Shown here piece by piece: positions 24,388 through 32,107 of a stretch of 33,794 bases of DNA (positions are counted from its first letter, which is position 1; each line of letters opens with the position of its first letter). The position numbers were made by a program, and so were the translations under genes. The notes under the pieces are model-generated. The model worked only from the letters and a program-made list of their open reading frames with translations, searched no databases and was not told where the DNA came from. Origin of the DNA: Streptomyces sp. rh34 (GTDB lineage: Bacteria > Actinomycetota > Actinomycetes > Streptomycetales > Streptomycetaceae); assembly GCF_002551245.1 (NCBI RefSeq), contig NZ_NTGZ01000050.1:1-33794 (forward strand), read 5' to 3'.

Positions 24388-25152
24388 TTATTCCCGTATC
24401 TCGATGCCCTTGGGTTCCAGGGACCTCAGCACCGGCTCGCGGGTGGCGAACAGGGTGCCCAGCGCGGGGGCCCAGGTCCGGCGGTCGGTGAGGCGCAGAC
24501 CCTCCCACACCGTGACCTGGTTCGCCGTGAGGACCGGCTTGCCGAGCAGTTCCTCCAGCTCGGGTACGTACGCGGCGGTGTGCAGGGAGGTGTCCGGGAT
24601 CAGCACCGCCTCGGCGTCCGGGTGGTCGGCCTCCCGCGCCAGCCGCTTCACCCGCTCCGGGGCCCAGGACCCGGCCTCGTCCGACGTGGTGGCCCCGCCG
24701 GACACCGCGGCCACCACCTCGACGCCCGCCGACGCCAGGAACTCCACGAAGAGCCCGGTGACGTCCTCGGGGTAGGGGGCGGCGACGGCGACCCGGCCCG
24801 CGCCCAGCTCCCGTACCGCGTGGACGAAGCCGATCGAGGTGCTGGAGGCGGGCAGGCCGGCGCCCCGGGCGAGCGTGGCGACCTGCTCGTGGGCGCCCTC
24901 CCAGCCCCGCCCGAAGCTGCCGCCGCTGGAGGCCCACAGCAGTGCCTCGGCCCCGGCGAGGCGCAGTTCCTCGACGCCCTCGGCGATCCGGGCGGGGCCG
25001 CCCTGCTCGCGCAGCGCGTCGGCGCGGTAGACGTCCTCCCCGGTCTCGGTGGAGAACAGGGGCAGCCGGATGTCGGTGTCGAGCAGGATCTCGGTCCGTG
25101 GGAAGTCGTCCTCGGCGGCGTGGCCCGGGTAGAGAAGTCCTACGGTCGTCAT
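24388..25152 (-). CDS. Maleate isomerase / arylmalonate decarboxylase-like protein lacking cysteine
   Basis: This 254-residue protein belongs to the Asp/Glu racemase superfamily, nearest to maleate cis-trans isomerase and arylmalonate decarboxylase. Characteristic parts are TTVGLLYPGHAAEDDF at the start, ALLWASSGGSFGRG, RVAVAAPYPEDV and GKPVLTANQVTVWEGLRL. The family normally uses one or two active-site cysteines. Here the expected positions read W73-A-S-S and P186-D187-T-S, and the protein contains no cysteine at all. It must use different chemistry, bind without catalysis, or act on another substrate. The ATG at 25152 has AGGAAGG six bases upstream. It is followed by the flavin enzyme gene and is divergent from a hydroxyacid dehydrogenase, which suggests an organic-acid pathway. 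Confidence 0.8.
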   Translation of the reverse strand: MTTVGLLYPGHAAEDDFPRTEILLDTDIRLPLFSTETGEDVYRADALREQGGPARIAEGVEELRLAGAEALLWASSGGSFGRGWEGAHEQVATLARGAGLPASSTSIGFVHAVRELGAGRVAVAAPYPEDVTGLFVEFLASAGVEVVAAVSGGATTSDEAGSWAPERVKRLAREADHPDAEAVLIPDTSLHTAAYVPELEELLGKPVLTANQVTVWEGLRLTDRRTWAPALGTLFATREPVLRSLEPKGIEIRE

Positions 25153-25395
25153 GTCCACCCTTCCTGTGCGTCGACGGCTCGCCGCACGGCGGGCGACCCC
25201 GTTACGGGATCGCGGCGGCACTCCGGACGCTCCGGTGGCCGTGACCGCGCGACCGGTCACTCTTGCCCCGACTTGTTCCCAGTATTCCCCCGGGCGGGCA
25301 GCGGGGCGCGCGGCCGGGCCTCGTTGACGAAGGGGGAGGCTGCTGCGAGCGTGGGCGATCCGTACGTCCGCTCCACCGCGGAGGGCTGACCAGCG

Positions 25396-26397
25396 ATGCC
25401 GGATCCCGTCCTGCTCGTCCTCGACGCCGAACCCTCCCCGCGGCTCGGCCGGCTGACCGGCCGGGTGGACGTGCGGCACGCGGACGCCTCCTCGCTCGCC
25501 GGGCTGCTCCCGGCCGCCGACGTACTGCTCGTGTGGGACCTGGCGTCCGACGCGGTGCGGAAGGCCTGGCCGGGGCCGGGGAGCCGGCCGCGCTGGGTGC
25601 ACACGGCGAGCGCGGGCGTGGACCGGCTGCTCTGCCCGGGGCTGGTCGCGTCCGACACCGTCGTCACCAACGCGCGGGGCGTCTTCGAACGGCCGGTCGC
25701 GGAGTGCGTGGCCGGTCTGGTGCTGGCCTTCGCCACGGATCTCCCCGGCGTCCTGGAGTGCCGGCGGGAGCGGCGCCCGCACGACCGGGAGGGGCAGCGG
25801 GTCGCCGGATCGCGGGCGCTGGTCGTGGGCGCGGGGCCGATCGGCCGGGAGATCACCCGGCTGCTGCACGGCCTGGGGGTCACGGTGGCGCTGGTGGGGC
25901 GGACGGCCCGGCGCACGATCCACGGGGTGGCGGATCTGGACCGGCTGGCGGCGCGGGCGGACTGGGTGATCGCGGCGGTCCCGCTCACGGAGTCGACACG
26001 CGGGATGTTCGACAGCCGGTTCTTCGGGCTGCTCCAGCCGTCGGCACGGTTCATCGGCGCGGGGCGCGCGGCGACGGTGGTCGAGGCCGACCTGGTGGAC
26101 GCGCTGAACCGCCGCTGGCTCGCCGGGGCGGCGCTCAGCACCTTCCAGGAGGAGACGCCGGGCCCCGGGAGCCCGCTGTGGGACACCCCGGGGCTCGTCC
26201 TGACACCGCACCTGGGCGGGAACACCGCGGGCTGGCGCGACCGGCTGGGCGAGCGTTTCGTGGCGATGTACGAACAGTGGTCGCGTGGCCTGCCGTTGCC
26301 GAACACGGTCGACAAGGCCCTCGGTTACGTACCGTCCACGGACCTGCCCGGCGGCTCGGGCCCGGGTGTCACCGGGTCAGCGGCGCGGCCCGGGTGA
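25396..26397 (+). CDS. D-2-hydroxyacid dehydrogenase
   Basis: This 333-residue NAD(P)-dependent enzyme would interconvert 2-oxoacids and D-2-hydroxyacids. The nucleotide-binding loop is G145-A-G-P-I-G150 in LVVGAGPIGREI. The catalytic set is R224 in FIGAGRAATV, E252 or E253 in FQEETPGPGSPLW, and H272 in LTPHLGG. The usual Asn-Ile-Gly-Arg-Gly and DVF-x-EPLP signatures are altered (IGAGRA and STFQEETPGP), placing it in a divergent subgroup. The ATG at 25396 has GGAGGG 11 bases upstream. Its end overlaps the convergent gene by 29 bases. It is divergent from the maleate-isomerase-like gene. Confidence 0.87.
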   Translation: MPDPVLLVLDAEPSPRLGRLTGRVDVRHADASSLAGLLPAADVLLVWDLASDAVRKAWPGPGSRPRWVHTASAGVDRLLCPGLVASDTVVTNARGVFERPVAECVAGLVLAFATDLPGVLECRRERRPHDREGQRVAGSRALVVGAGPIGREITRLLHGLGVTVALVGRTARRTIHGVADLDRLAARADWVIAAVPLTESTRGMFDSRFFGLLQPSARFIGAGRAATVVEADLVDALNRRWLAGAALSTFQEETPGPGSPLWDTPGLVLTPHLGGNTAGWRDRLGERFVAMYEQWSRGLPLPNTVDKALGYVPSTDLPGGSGPGVTGSAARPG

Positions 26398-26836
26398 TGA
26401 ACTCCTCGATCGCCTGCCTCGCCCCGGCGTCCAACGCGTCGTGCTCGGCCTGGTCCTGTGCGGTCGACACATCCCGTGCGCACCGGTAGGCCTGTTCGGC
26501 GGCGAGGACCACTTCTCGGTCGTCGGTGAGCAGTTTGACCCGGTAGAGCACGTGGCGGGTGGCTGTGCGAAGGCGGTGGGCCTCGTCACGTGCCTCGATG
26601 AAGGCGTCTTCCGTACGCCCCTCCCTCATGCGGTACCAGCGGCCCGCCTGGCCGTGGCGGTAGTCCTCCACCGCCGCGGCGAACGACCCGTAGACGGCCG
26701 TGCGCTCCTGCCGCAGCGCCTCCGACCGCGCGAACCGCTCGGCGCGCGAGGCCGAGAGGCGCTGGAAGAGGTGCGTGACCACTGCGCCCATGAGCGTGCC
26801 CCCGACCGCTACGACGCTTGTCCATATGGCAACCAT
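26369..26836 (-). CDS. Small membrane-anchored protein of unknown function
   Basis: This 155-residue protein has one N-terminal membrane helix (about 3-24, AIWTSVVAVGGTLMGAVVTHLF). A charged, highly helical cytoplasmic part rich in Ala, Arg and Glu follows and may form a coiled coil. No family is named. The ATG at 26836 has AGGTGG six bases upstream. Its 3' end overlaps the convergent dehydrogenase gene by 29 bases. It is divergent from the ehu importer operon. Confidence 0.75.
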   Translation of the reverse strand: MVAIWTSVVAVGGTLMGAVVTHLFQRLSASRAERFARSEALRQERTAVYGSFAAAVEDYRHGQAGRWYRMREGRTEDAFIEARDEAHRLRTATRHVLYRVKLLTDDREVVLAAEQAYRCARDVSTAQDQAEHDALDAGARQAIEEFITRAAPLTR

Positions 26837-26942
26837 GGCGCCACCTGATCACAGAAGTGGCCGATGCGGAGTCATGAGTCCCGCGTGACGGGGGAACACG
26901 CCCCGCACTCCCTCGGTGGCGCTCCGCTCCCCTCCGGGCACG

Positions 26943-26957
26943 GGAAGGTCACCTTCC
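26943..26957. promoter_or_regulatory. Palindrome before the ehu operon
   Basis: GGAAGGTCACCTTCC is a perfect inverted repeat with 7-bp arms around one base. It sits 13 bases upstream of the candidate ehuB -35. It is a good candidate operator, possibly for the IclR-type regulator encoded after the operon; no binding data can be seen. Confidence 0.45.
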
Positions 26958-26970
26958 GGCCTCTGTTGGG

Positions 26971-26999
26971 TTACATGACTCCGGCTTCCTGCATAGACG
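26971..26999 (+). promoter_or_regulatory. Candidate ehuB promoter
   Basis: TTACAT (26971-26976) and TAGACG (26994-26999) are separated by 17 bases and lie about 60 bases before the ehuB start. Both hexamers are acceptable for Streptomyces housekeeping promoters. Confidence 0.4.
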
Positions 27000-27060
27000 T
27001 ACGGGATCGGGCAGGGGGTCACTCTGTCCGGACTGTTCGACCTCCAGGAGATTGCGAACC

Positions 27061-27963
27061 ATGGCTGAATTCCCGAACCTGTCCCGCCGGGGTTTCCTCA
27101 ACGGAACGGCGGCCGTGGGCGGCCTCCTCGTCGTTCCCGGCCTCCTCACCGCGTGCAGCAAGACCGACTCCGGCTCCGCGACCGGCGAGGGCGCCCTGGA
27201 CAAGCTCCGTAAGCAGGGCTTCGTACGGGTGGCGTACGCGAACGAGGCCCCGTACGGGTACCTGGAGGGCAAGGAACTCAAGGGTGAGGCCCCGACGCTT
27301 CACCGGGAGATCTTCAAGGCGCTCGGGGTGGACGAGCTGAAGCCGACGCTCTCCGAGTGGGACGGCCTGATCCCCGGGCTCCAGGCCGGGAAGTACGACG
27401 TGGTCAGCGCGGGCATGGCCATCACCCCGGAGCGCTGCGGCAACGCGATCTTCTCCGAGCCGGAGTTCATCTCGCCGACCGCGCTGATGGTGAAGAAGGG
27501 CAACCCGAAGAAGATCACCGATCTGGCCTCCGCGAAGGAGGCGGGGATCACCGTGGGCGTGATGTCGGGTGCGGTCGAGGGCAGTTACGCCGAGGGCGCG
27601 GGCATCCCCGAGGACAAGATCAAGACGCTGCAGAAGCCGCAGGACGGGGCCGACGCCGTCAAGGGCGGCCGGGTCGACGCCTTCCTGCTCACCGGCATCT
27701 CGCTGCGCTGGCTGGCGAAGACCAACCCGGACACCGAGGTCACCGAGGCGTTCGTGCCGGAGCTGGACGGCAAGGAGCAGTTCTCCCCCGGCGGCGCGGT
27801 GTTCCGCAAGGGCAACGAGGACCTGCGGGACTCCTTCAACCGCGAGCTGAAGAAGATCGTGTCGGACCGCTCCCGCTATGTGCAGCTGCTGGAGCCGTAC
27901 GGGTTCGGGGAGACGGAGATCCCGCCCGCAGACCTGAAGACCGCGGATCTGTGCAAGGGCTGA
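27061..27963 (+). CDS. ehuB: Ectoine/hydroxyectoine-type ABC transporter binding lipoprotein EhuB
   Basis: This 300-residue extracellular lipoprotein of the polar amino acid (family 3) binding group captures the substrate for the importer. It carries a twin-arginine signal (NLSRRGFLNG) and a lipobox LLTAC with C32, so it is a Tat-exported lipoprotein. EhuB-like signatures are EAPYGYLEGKELKGEAPTL, WDGLIPGLQAGKYDVVSAGM, ITPERCGNAIFSEPEF and YGFGETEIP. AGGAG ten bases upstream supports the ATG at 27061. It heads the four-gene ehuBCDA operon. Substrate is assigned by sequence resemblance; a related amino acid or compatible solute is possible. Confidence 0.85.
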   Translation: MAEFPNLSRRGFLNGTAAVGGLLVVPGLLTACSKTDSGSATGEGALDKLRKQGFVRVAYANEAPYGYLEGKELKGEAPTLHREIFKALGVDELKPTLSEWDGLIPGLQAGKYDVVSAGMAITPERCGNAIFSEPEFISPTALMVKKGNPKKITDLASAKEAGITVGVMSGAVEGSYAEGAGIPEDKIKTLQKPQDGADAVKGGRVDAFLLTGISLRWLAKTNPDTEVTEAFVPELDGKEQFSPGGAVFRKGNEDLRDSFNRELKKIVSDRSRYVQLLEPYGFGETEIPPADLKTADLCKG

Positions 27964-27981
27964 CGGGGCGGACACGCACGC

Positions 27982-28713
27982 ATGAGTGACTTCTTCTCCC
28001 TCCTCGTCGAGGAGTTCCCCCGGGTCCGCTCGGGCCTGCGGGTGACGCTTCTGGCCACGGTCCTGGGCGCGCTGCTGGCCGGTGTCCTGGCCTTCGCGCT
28101 CGGCCTGATGGCGGGCAGCCGGCTGCTCCTGGCGCGTGGGGTCTCCCGGGTGGTCGTGGAGTTCTTCCGGGGCACCTCCCTCTACATCCAGCTGTTCTGG
28201 CTCTACTACGCGATGCCGCTGCTGACCGGATACGAACTGGCCCCCGTCATCTGCGGCGTGGTCGCGTTCGGCCTCAACTACGGTGCGTACGGTGCCGAAG
28301 TGGTGCGGGGCTCGATCAACTCCGTACCACGCGGGCAGTACGAGGCGGCGATCGCGCTCAACCTGAGCCCGTCCAGGCGGTTGTGGAAGGTGATCCTGCC
28401 GCAGGCCTGGGTCCAGATGATCCCGTCCTTCACCAACCTGCTGATCCAGCTGCTGAAGTGCACCCCGCTGCTGTGGCTGATCTCCGCCGCCGATCTGATG
28501 ACGGTGATCCAGCAGCTGCGCGACCGTACCGGCGAGACCCTCACCGCCTATCTGACCCTGCTGGTCGCCTACTTCGTCCTGGCGTACGCGCTGACCCTGA
28601 TGATGAATCGGCTGGAGCAGAGCGCCAAGCGGCGGCTCGGCCTGGACACCGGCGCGGAGAGCCTGCTCAAGAGCCGCAGCGCGTCCACGACCGCCGTGGG
28701 AGGTACCCGGTGA
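27982..28713 (+). CDS. ehuC: Ectoine/hydroxyectoine-type ABC transporter permease EhuC
   Basis: This 243-residue inner-membrane permease is of the HisMQ type. About five helices span residues 17-215. The coupling motif that contacts the ATPase is the EAA-like loop QYEAAIALNLSPSRRLWKVILPQA at about 114-137. The ATG at 27982 follows the ehuB stop by 18 bases without a clear ribosome site, so translation is probably coupled. The last 20 residues are polar. It pairs with EhuD to form the channel. Confidence 0.88.
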   Translation: MSDFFSLLVEEFPRVRSGLRVTLLATVLGALLAGVLAFALGLMAGSRLLLARGVSRVVVEFFRGTSLYIQLFWLYYAMPLLTGYELAPVICGVVAFGLNYGAYGAEVVRGSINSVPRGQYEAAIALNLSPSRRLWKVILPQAWVQMIPSFTNLLIQLLKCTPLLWLISAADLMTVIQQLRDRTGETLTAYLTLLVAYFVLAYALTLMMNRLEQSAKRRLGLDTGAESLLKSRSASTTAVGGTR

Positions 28714-29351
28714 ACGGCTTCGACTGGAACGCCGTGGGGGAGTCCCTGCCCCTCCTCCTGGAGGGGTTCAAGGTCACCCTGCTCGCCACGGTGCTCGGCA
28801 CCCTGGTGGCCGCCGTGCTGGGACTGGCCGTCGCGATGGCCGGGCGCGCGCCCAGCAAGTTCGTGACCGTCCCGGTGCGCCTCGTAACGGAGTTCGTCCG
28901 CTCCACCCCGCTGCTGGTCCAACTGGTGGGGGCGGCAGCCCTGTTCAACTCGGTCGAGCCGCTGTACATCGGCATCGCCGTGCTGGGCGTCCACTACGCC
29001 GCGTACACCTCCGAGGTCTACCGGGCCGGGATCGACGGTGTGCCGAAGGGCCAGTGGGAGGCGTGCCGCGCGCTGTCGCTGTCGCCCCGGCGCACCTGGC
29101 AGGCCGTGATCCTGCCGCAGGCGGTGCGCAACGTGCTGCCCGCGCTCGGCAACTACGCGATCTCGATGTTCAAGGAGACGCCGTTCCTCGCCGTGATCAC
29201 GGTGCAGGAGATGGTCTTCGAGGCCCGGAAGTACGGGGCCGAACAGTTCGCGTACACCGAGGTGTTCACCCTCGCCGGCCTGATCTTCCTGGTCGCGAGC
29301 TACCCCACGTCGCTGTTGATGAGAAAGCTGGAGAAGCGCCTTGGCCACTGA
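28710..29351 (+). CDS. ehuD: Ectoine/hydroxyectoine-type ABC transporter permease EhuD
   Basis: This 213-residue second permease is homologous to EhuC. Helices lie between about 15 and 205. The EAA-like loop is GQWEACRALSLSPRRTWQAV with ILPQAVRN after it. The GTG at 28710 overlaps the ehuC stop (GTGA) and has GGGAGG six bases upstream. The gene end overlaps the ATPase gene by 11 bases, showing tight co-translation. Confidence 0.88.
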   Translation: MNGFDWNAVGESLPLLLEGFKVTLLATVLGTLVAAVLGLAVAMAGRAPSKFVTVPVRLVTEFVRSTPLLVQLVGAAALFNSVEPLYIGIAVLGVHYAAYTSEVYRAGIDGVPKGQWEACRALSLSPRRTWQAVILPQAVRNVLPALGNYAISMFKETPFLAVITVQEMVFEARKYGAEQFAYTEVFTLAGLIFLVASYPTSLLMRKLEKRLGH

Positions 29352-30198
29352 ACCCCTCCCCCTGAAGAAGACGGAGTCGCCGGGGCCGGCCGCAGCTCCC
29401 GAGGACGCCGCACCGGCCGCCGCGGGCACGGGCGAACCGCTGGTGCGGTTCGACAAGGTGGTCAAGCGCTACGGCGACCATGTGGTCCTGGACGAGCTGG
29501 ACTTCACCGTGGACCGCGGCGAGCACGTCACCCTGATCGGGCCCAGCGGCTCGGGCAAGACCACGATCCTGCGGCTGCTGATGACGCTGGAGAAGATCAG
29601 CGACGGGGTGATCTGGGTCGACGGCTCCCCGCTGTCCCACGTCCGCGCCCCGGACGGTTCGCTGAAGCCCGCGGGCGAGAAGCAGCTGCGCGAGTCCCGG
29701 AAGAAGATCGGGATGGTGTTCCAGCAGTTCAACCTCTTCCCGAACATGAAGGTGATCGAGAACATCACCGAGGCCCCGGTCAGCGTGCTCGGCAAGAGCC
29801 GCGAGGAGGCCGAGGTGCGGGCCCGGGAACTGCTGGACCTGGTCGGCCTCTCCGCCAAGGTCGACGCCCATCCCTCGCAGCTCTCCGGCGGCCAGCAGCA
29901 GCGGGTCGCCATCGCCCGCGCCCTCGCGATGGAGCCGGAGATCCTGCTCCTGGACGAGGTGACATCGGCGCTCGACCCGGAGCTGGTGGCGGGCGTGCTG
30001 GAACTGCTGGGGGACATCGCCCGCAACACCGACATCACCATGCTCTGCGTGACCCACGAGATGAACTTCGCCCGGGACGTCTCGGAAAAGGTCCTGATGT
30101 TCGACGCGGGACGGGTCGTGGAGTCCGGATCCCCGGAAAAAATCTTCTCCGATCCGTCACACGAACGTACGCGCGAGTTCCTCAACGCGGTGCTGTGA
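29341..30198 (+). CDS. ehuA: ABC transporter ATP-binding protein EhuA
   Basis: This 285-residue ATPase of the polar amino acid transporter class powers the importer. Walker A is GPSGSGKTT with K73, the Q-loop is VFQQFNLFPN, and the signature is LSGGQQQRVAIARAL. Walker B is EILLLDEVTSALD, and the H-loop is CVTHEMNFA. The N-terminal 35 residues are Pro/Ala-rich and extra to the fold. The start is TTG at 29341 inside the ehuD end, with GGAGAAG upstream; no ATG fits better. It closes the operon, with a hairpin beginning 49 bases after its stop. Confidence 0.9.
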   Translation: MATEPLPLKKTESPGPAAAPEDAAPAAAGTGEPLVRFDKVVKRYGDHVVLDELDFTVDRGEHVTLIGPSGSGKTTILRLLMTLEKISDGVIWVDGSPLSHVRAPDGSLKPAGEKQLRESRKKIGMVFQQFNLFPNMKVIENITEAPVSVLGKSREEAEVRARELLDLVGLSAKVDAHPSQLSGGQQQRVAIARALAMEPEILLLDEVTSALDPELVAGVLELLGDIARNTDITMLCVTHEMNFARDVSEKVLMFDAGRVVESGSPEKIFSDPSHERTREFLNAVL

Positions 30199-30227
30199 CC
30201 TCGCGGTTGAGCCATCGACCATGACGG

Positions 30228-30239
30228 TGGCATATGCCA
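30228..30239. promoter_or_regulatory. 12-bp perfect palindrome before the IclR gene
   Basis: TGGCATATGCCA is fully symmetric and lies between ehuA and the IclR-family gene, about 130 bases before the latter's start. It may be an autoregulatory operator. It does not resemble the palindrome before ehuB. Confidence 0.35.
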
Positions 30240-30246
30240 GACGGGT

Positions 30247-30273
30247 GCGCCCCAGATGACAGCTCCGGGGCGC
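30247..30273 (+). terminator. Probable ehu operon terminator
   Basis: A 7-bp perfect stem (GCGCCCC 30247-30253 with GGGGCGC 30267-30273) encloses a 13-base loop. A second small hairpin with a 3-base loop follows at 30295-30309. Confidence 0.5.
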
Positions 30274-30365
30274 GCCCGCCGACCCGTCAACTGCCGCCCC
30301 GCAGGGGCGTTCCGGCGGCTATCGTGGGGCGAAAGCTTGCGGTCACAACCTGGTAGGGGGACACC

Positions 30366-31124
30366 GTGGTGTTGAAGCCCGAGCCGACCGCGCCGTTCCA
30401 CTCGGTGCAGTACGCCCTGCGCGTGCTGGAAACGGTCTCCCAGCACGGCAACGGCGTGACCGATGCCCAGATCTCCCGCGAGACGGGGCTGCCGACCGGC
30501 CACCTCGCCTCCCTGCTCCTCACGCTGCGCCGCGAGGGATATGTCGAGCAGATCAGCGACGGCGCGTACGTCATAGGCGCCTCGCTGCTGCTGCTCGGCT
30601 CCGGGGCGGCCCGCCGCCAGGCCCTGGAGGACCGCCTCCAGCACATCCTGACCGAGCTGCGCGACTCCGTCGGCGCGGCGGTCTATCTCAGCCGGTATGT
30701 CGACGGCGAGGTCAGAGTGGAGCAGGTCGCGGACGGACCCCTGACACCGGCGGTCAACGAGTGGGTGGACTTCCGCTCCTCCGCGCACGCCAGCGCGGTC
30801 GGCAAGTGCCTGCTGTCCCAGCTCGACCACGACGGGCGGCGCGACCACATCTCCCGGCACCGGACAGCGCGGCTCACCTCCCGGACGATCACCAGCGAGA
30901 AGATCCTCTTCTCCCAGCTGGACGCCCAGTCCACCACGGTCCCGGTGCTGGACCTCCAGGAGTACGCGGTGGGCACCGTCTGCGCGGCCGTGCCGCTGAC
31001 GGCCGGCTCCGCCGCGGGCTGCCTCGCCCTGTCACTGCCGATCGAGGACGCGCACCGGCTGCGGGAGGCGGCCGAGACCCTCAGCCGCCGGGCGGCGCCG
31101 GTCCTGCTGTCGCTGGCGCTGTAG
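30366..31124 (+). CDS. IclR-family transcriptional regulator
   Basis: This 252-residue regulator has an N-terminal winged helix-turn-helix (about 10-70). VTDAQISRETGLPTGHLASLLLTL contains the recognition helix. The C-terminal effector domain (about 80-250) has typical parts SAHASAVGKCLL, YAVGTVCAAVPL and LALSLPIEDAHRLREAA. The GTG at 30366 has GGGGG five bases upstream. It follows the ehu operon in the same direction, separated by a hairpin, and is the likely local regulator of that importer. The ligand is unknown. Confidence 0.9.
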   Translation: MVLKPEPTAPFHSVQYALRVLETVSQHGNGVTDAQISRETGLPTGHLASLLLTLRREGYVEQISDGAYVIGASLLLLGSGAARRQALEDRLQHILTELRDSVGAAVYLSRYVDGEVRVEQVADGPLTPAVNEWVDFRSSAHASAVGKCLLSQLDHDGRRDHISRHRTARLTSRTITSEKILFSQLDAQSTTVPVLDLQEYAVGTVCAAVPLTAGSAAGCLALSLPIEDAHRLREAAETLSRRAAPVLLSLAL

Positions 31125-31163
31125 CCGCCGGGGCCGGTGCTCAGGGCCGGTAGCGTCACCGCC

Positions 31164-31706
31164 ATGTACGCACCGATACCCGCGCTGAACCTCCTCAAGG
31201 AGTTCGAGGACGGCGTCGAGGACTACTTCGCGCCCGGCTTCGAGCTGATCGCCTTCGGCGAGGACGACGGAGGCTACCCGCCGATCTCCGACCGGATCCG
31301 GCCCTTCGCCCAGGCCACCGGCTCCGGCTCGGCCTACGCGATCTGGCTGCTGGACGACCGCGCCGACCTCGCCACGCTGCCCGTGCTCCTGCTGGGGGAC
31401 GACGGAGGCGTCCATGTCGTGGCCCGCGATCTGCCCGAGCTGTTGCGCGTCCTCGCCTCCGGCTGGTCCCCGATGTGCGGCTGGGACAGCGTGGACTACT
31501 ACGACGAGCGCGAGGAGGAGGACGGGTACGACCCCTGCCCGGGAAACCCCGCGTTCCGGGCCTGGCTGCGCGACCGTTTCGGTCTGGAGGCCGCCGAGGA
31601 TCCCAACGCGGTCGTCCGGGCGGCCGGGGCCGAGCTGCGGGACGCCTTCACCGCCTGGATCGGCCCGCTGATCCCGGACGCGGTGGCCGGACGTGGGCCT
31701 GCCTAG
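31164..31706 (+). CDS. SMI1/KNR4 (SUKH)-family protein
   Basis: This acidic 180-residue protein of the SUKH superfamily has recognisable parts: the strand FELIAFGEDDGGY, SAYAIWLLDDR, LPVLLLGDDGGVHVVARDLPELL and an acidic tail DEREEEDGYDP. SUKH members often act as immunity proteins against polymorphic toxins, but lone copies are common in Streptomyces and no toxin gene is nearby. The ATG at 31164 has no ribosome site. TAGCGT lies eight bases before it and could be the -10 of a leaderless transcript. Confidence 0.72.
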   Translation: MYAPIPALNLLKEFEDGVEDYFAPGFELIAFGEDDGGYPPISDRIRPFAQATGSGSAYAIWLLDDRADLATLPVLLLGDDGGVHVVARDLPELLRVLASGWSPMCGWDSVDYYDEREEEDGYDPCPGNPAFRAWLRDRFGLEAAEDPNAVVRAAGAELRDAFTAWIGPLIPDAVAGRGPA

Positions 31707-31781
31707 GCCGGCGCGGGCCCGCCTTCCGGGGCTCCGGGGGCGGGGCCACGAGGGGTGTCATCAGCACTCTTCCGGACCAGG

Positions 31782-31787
31782 TATTAT
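31782..31787 (+). promoter_or_regulatory. -10 of the second tRNA-Lys gene
   Basis: TATTAT lies 15 bases before the tRNA in an AT-rich patch (GTATTATTTTCG) that stands out from the surrounding GC-rich DNA. I do not see a clear -35. Confidence 0.5.
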
Positions 31788-31801
31788 TTTCGAGTCAGCA
31801 G

Positions 31802-31875
31802 GCGCCGTTAGCTCAGTTGGTTAGAGCAGCTGACTCTTAATCAGCGGGTCCGGGGTTCGAGTCCCTGACGGCGCA
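31802..31875 (+). tRNA. tRNA-Lys(CUU), second copy
   Basis: This gene is identical over all 74 bases to the one at 19435, and the eight bases immediately upstream (GTCAGCAG) are also shared. The anticodon CTT is at 31836-31838. CCA is not encoded. The promoter and terminator sequences of the two copies differ, so they are separate transcription units. Confidence 0.97.
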
Positions 31876-31880
31876 CGACA

Positions 31881-31919
31881 CGCAGTGGGCGGTCTCCTTC
31901 GCGGAGGCCGCCCACTGCG
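31881..31919. terminator. Terminator after tRNA-Lys, second copy
   Basis: A 12-bp perfect stem (31881-31892 with 31908-31919) has further inner pairing of CTCC with GGAG. It begins five bases after the tRNA. A second, 8-bp hairpin follows at 31927-31948. Both lie between the tRNA and the convergent LPMO gene. Confidence 0.75.
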
Positions 31920-32107
31920 CTTTGACGGCGGCCCCGGCCAGGGCCGCCGCGCTGAGCAAGAGCGGGAAATCCGGGGATGCCACCTGGTGATGACTGAGCA
32001 CGGTGGGGCCGCGCTTCAGGGCGGGCCGATGGCCATCCCCTGACGTCGCACGAGGTCCGCGACGGTGCCGGCACTTCTCATGGTGCCGCACAGTGACGGA
32101 CGAAGCG

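Noticed and set aside
19435..31875. An integrative element bounded by the two tRNA-Lys genes
   Set aside because: No integrase, excisionase, replication or transfer genes lie between them, and the content looks like ordinary chromosome. The tRNA duplication itself is reported instead.
31841..32091. A minus-strand frame ending in RDSNPGPAD
   Set aside because: That ending is the antisense reading of the tRNA T-arm and appears behind the other tRNA-Lys copy too. It is an artefact of the tRNA sequence.
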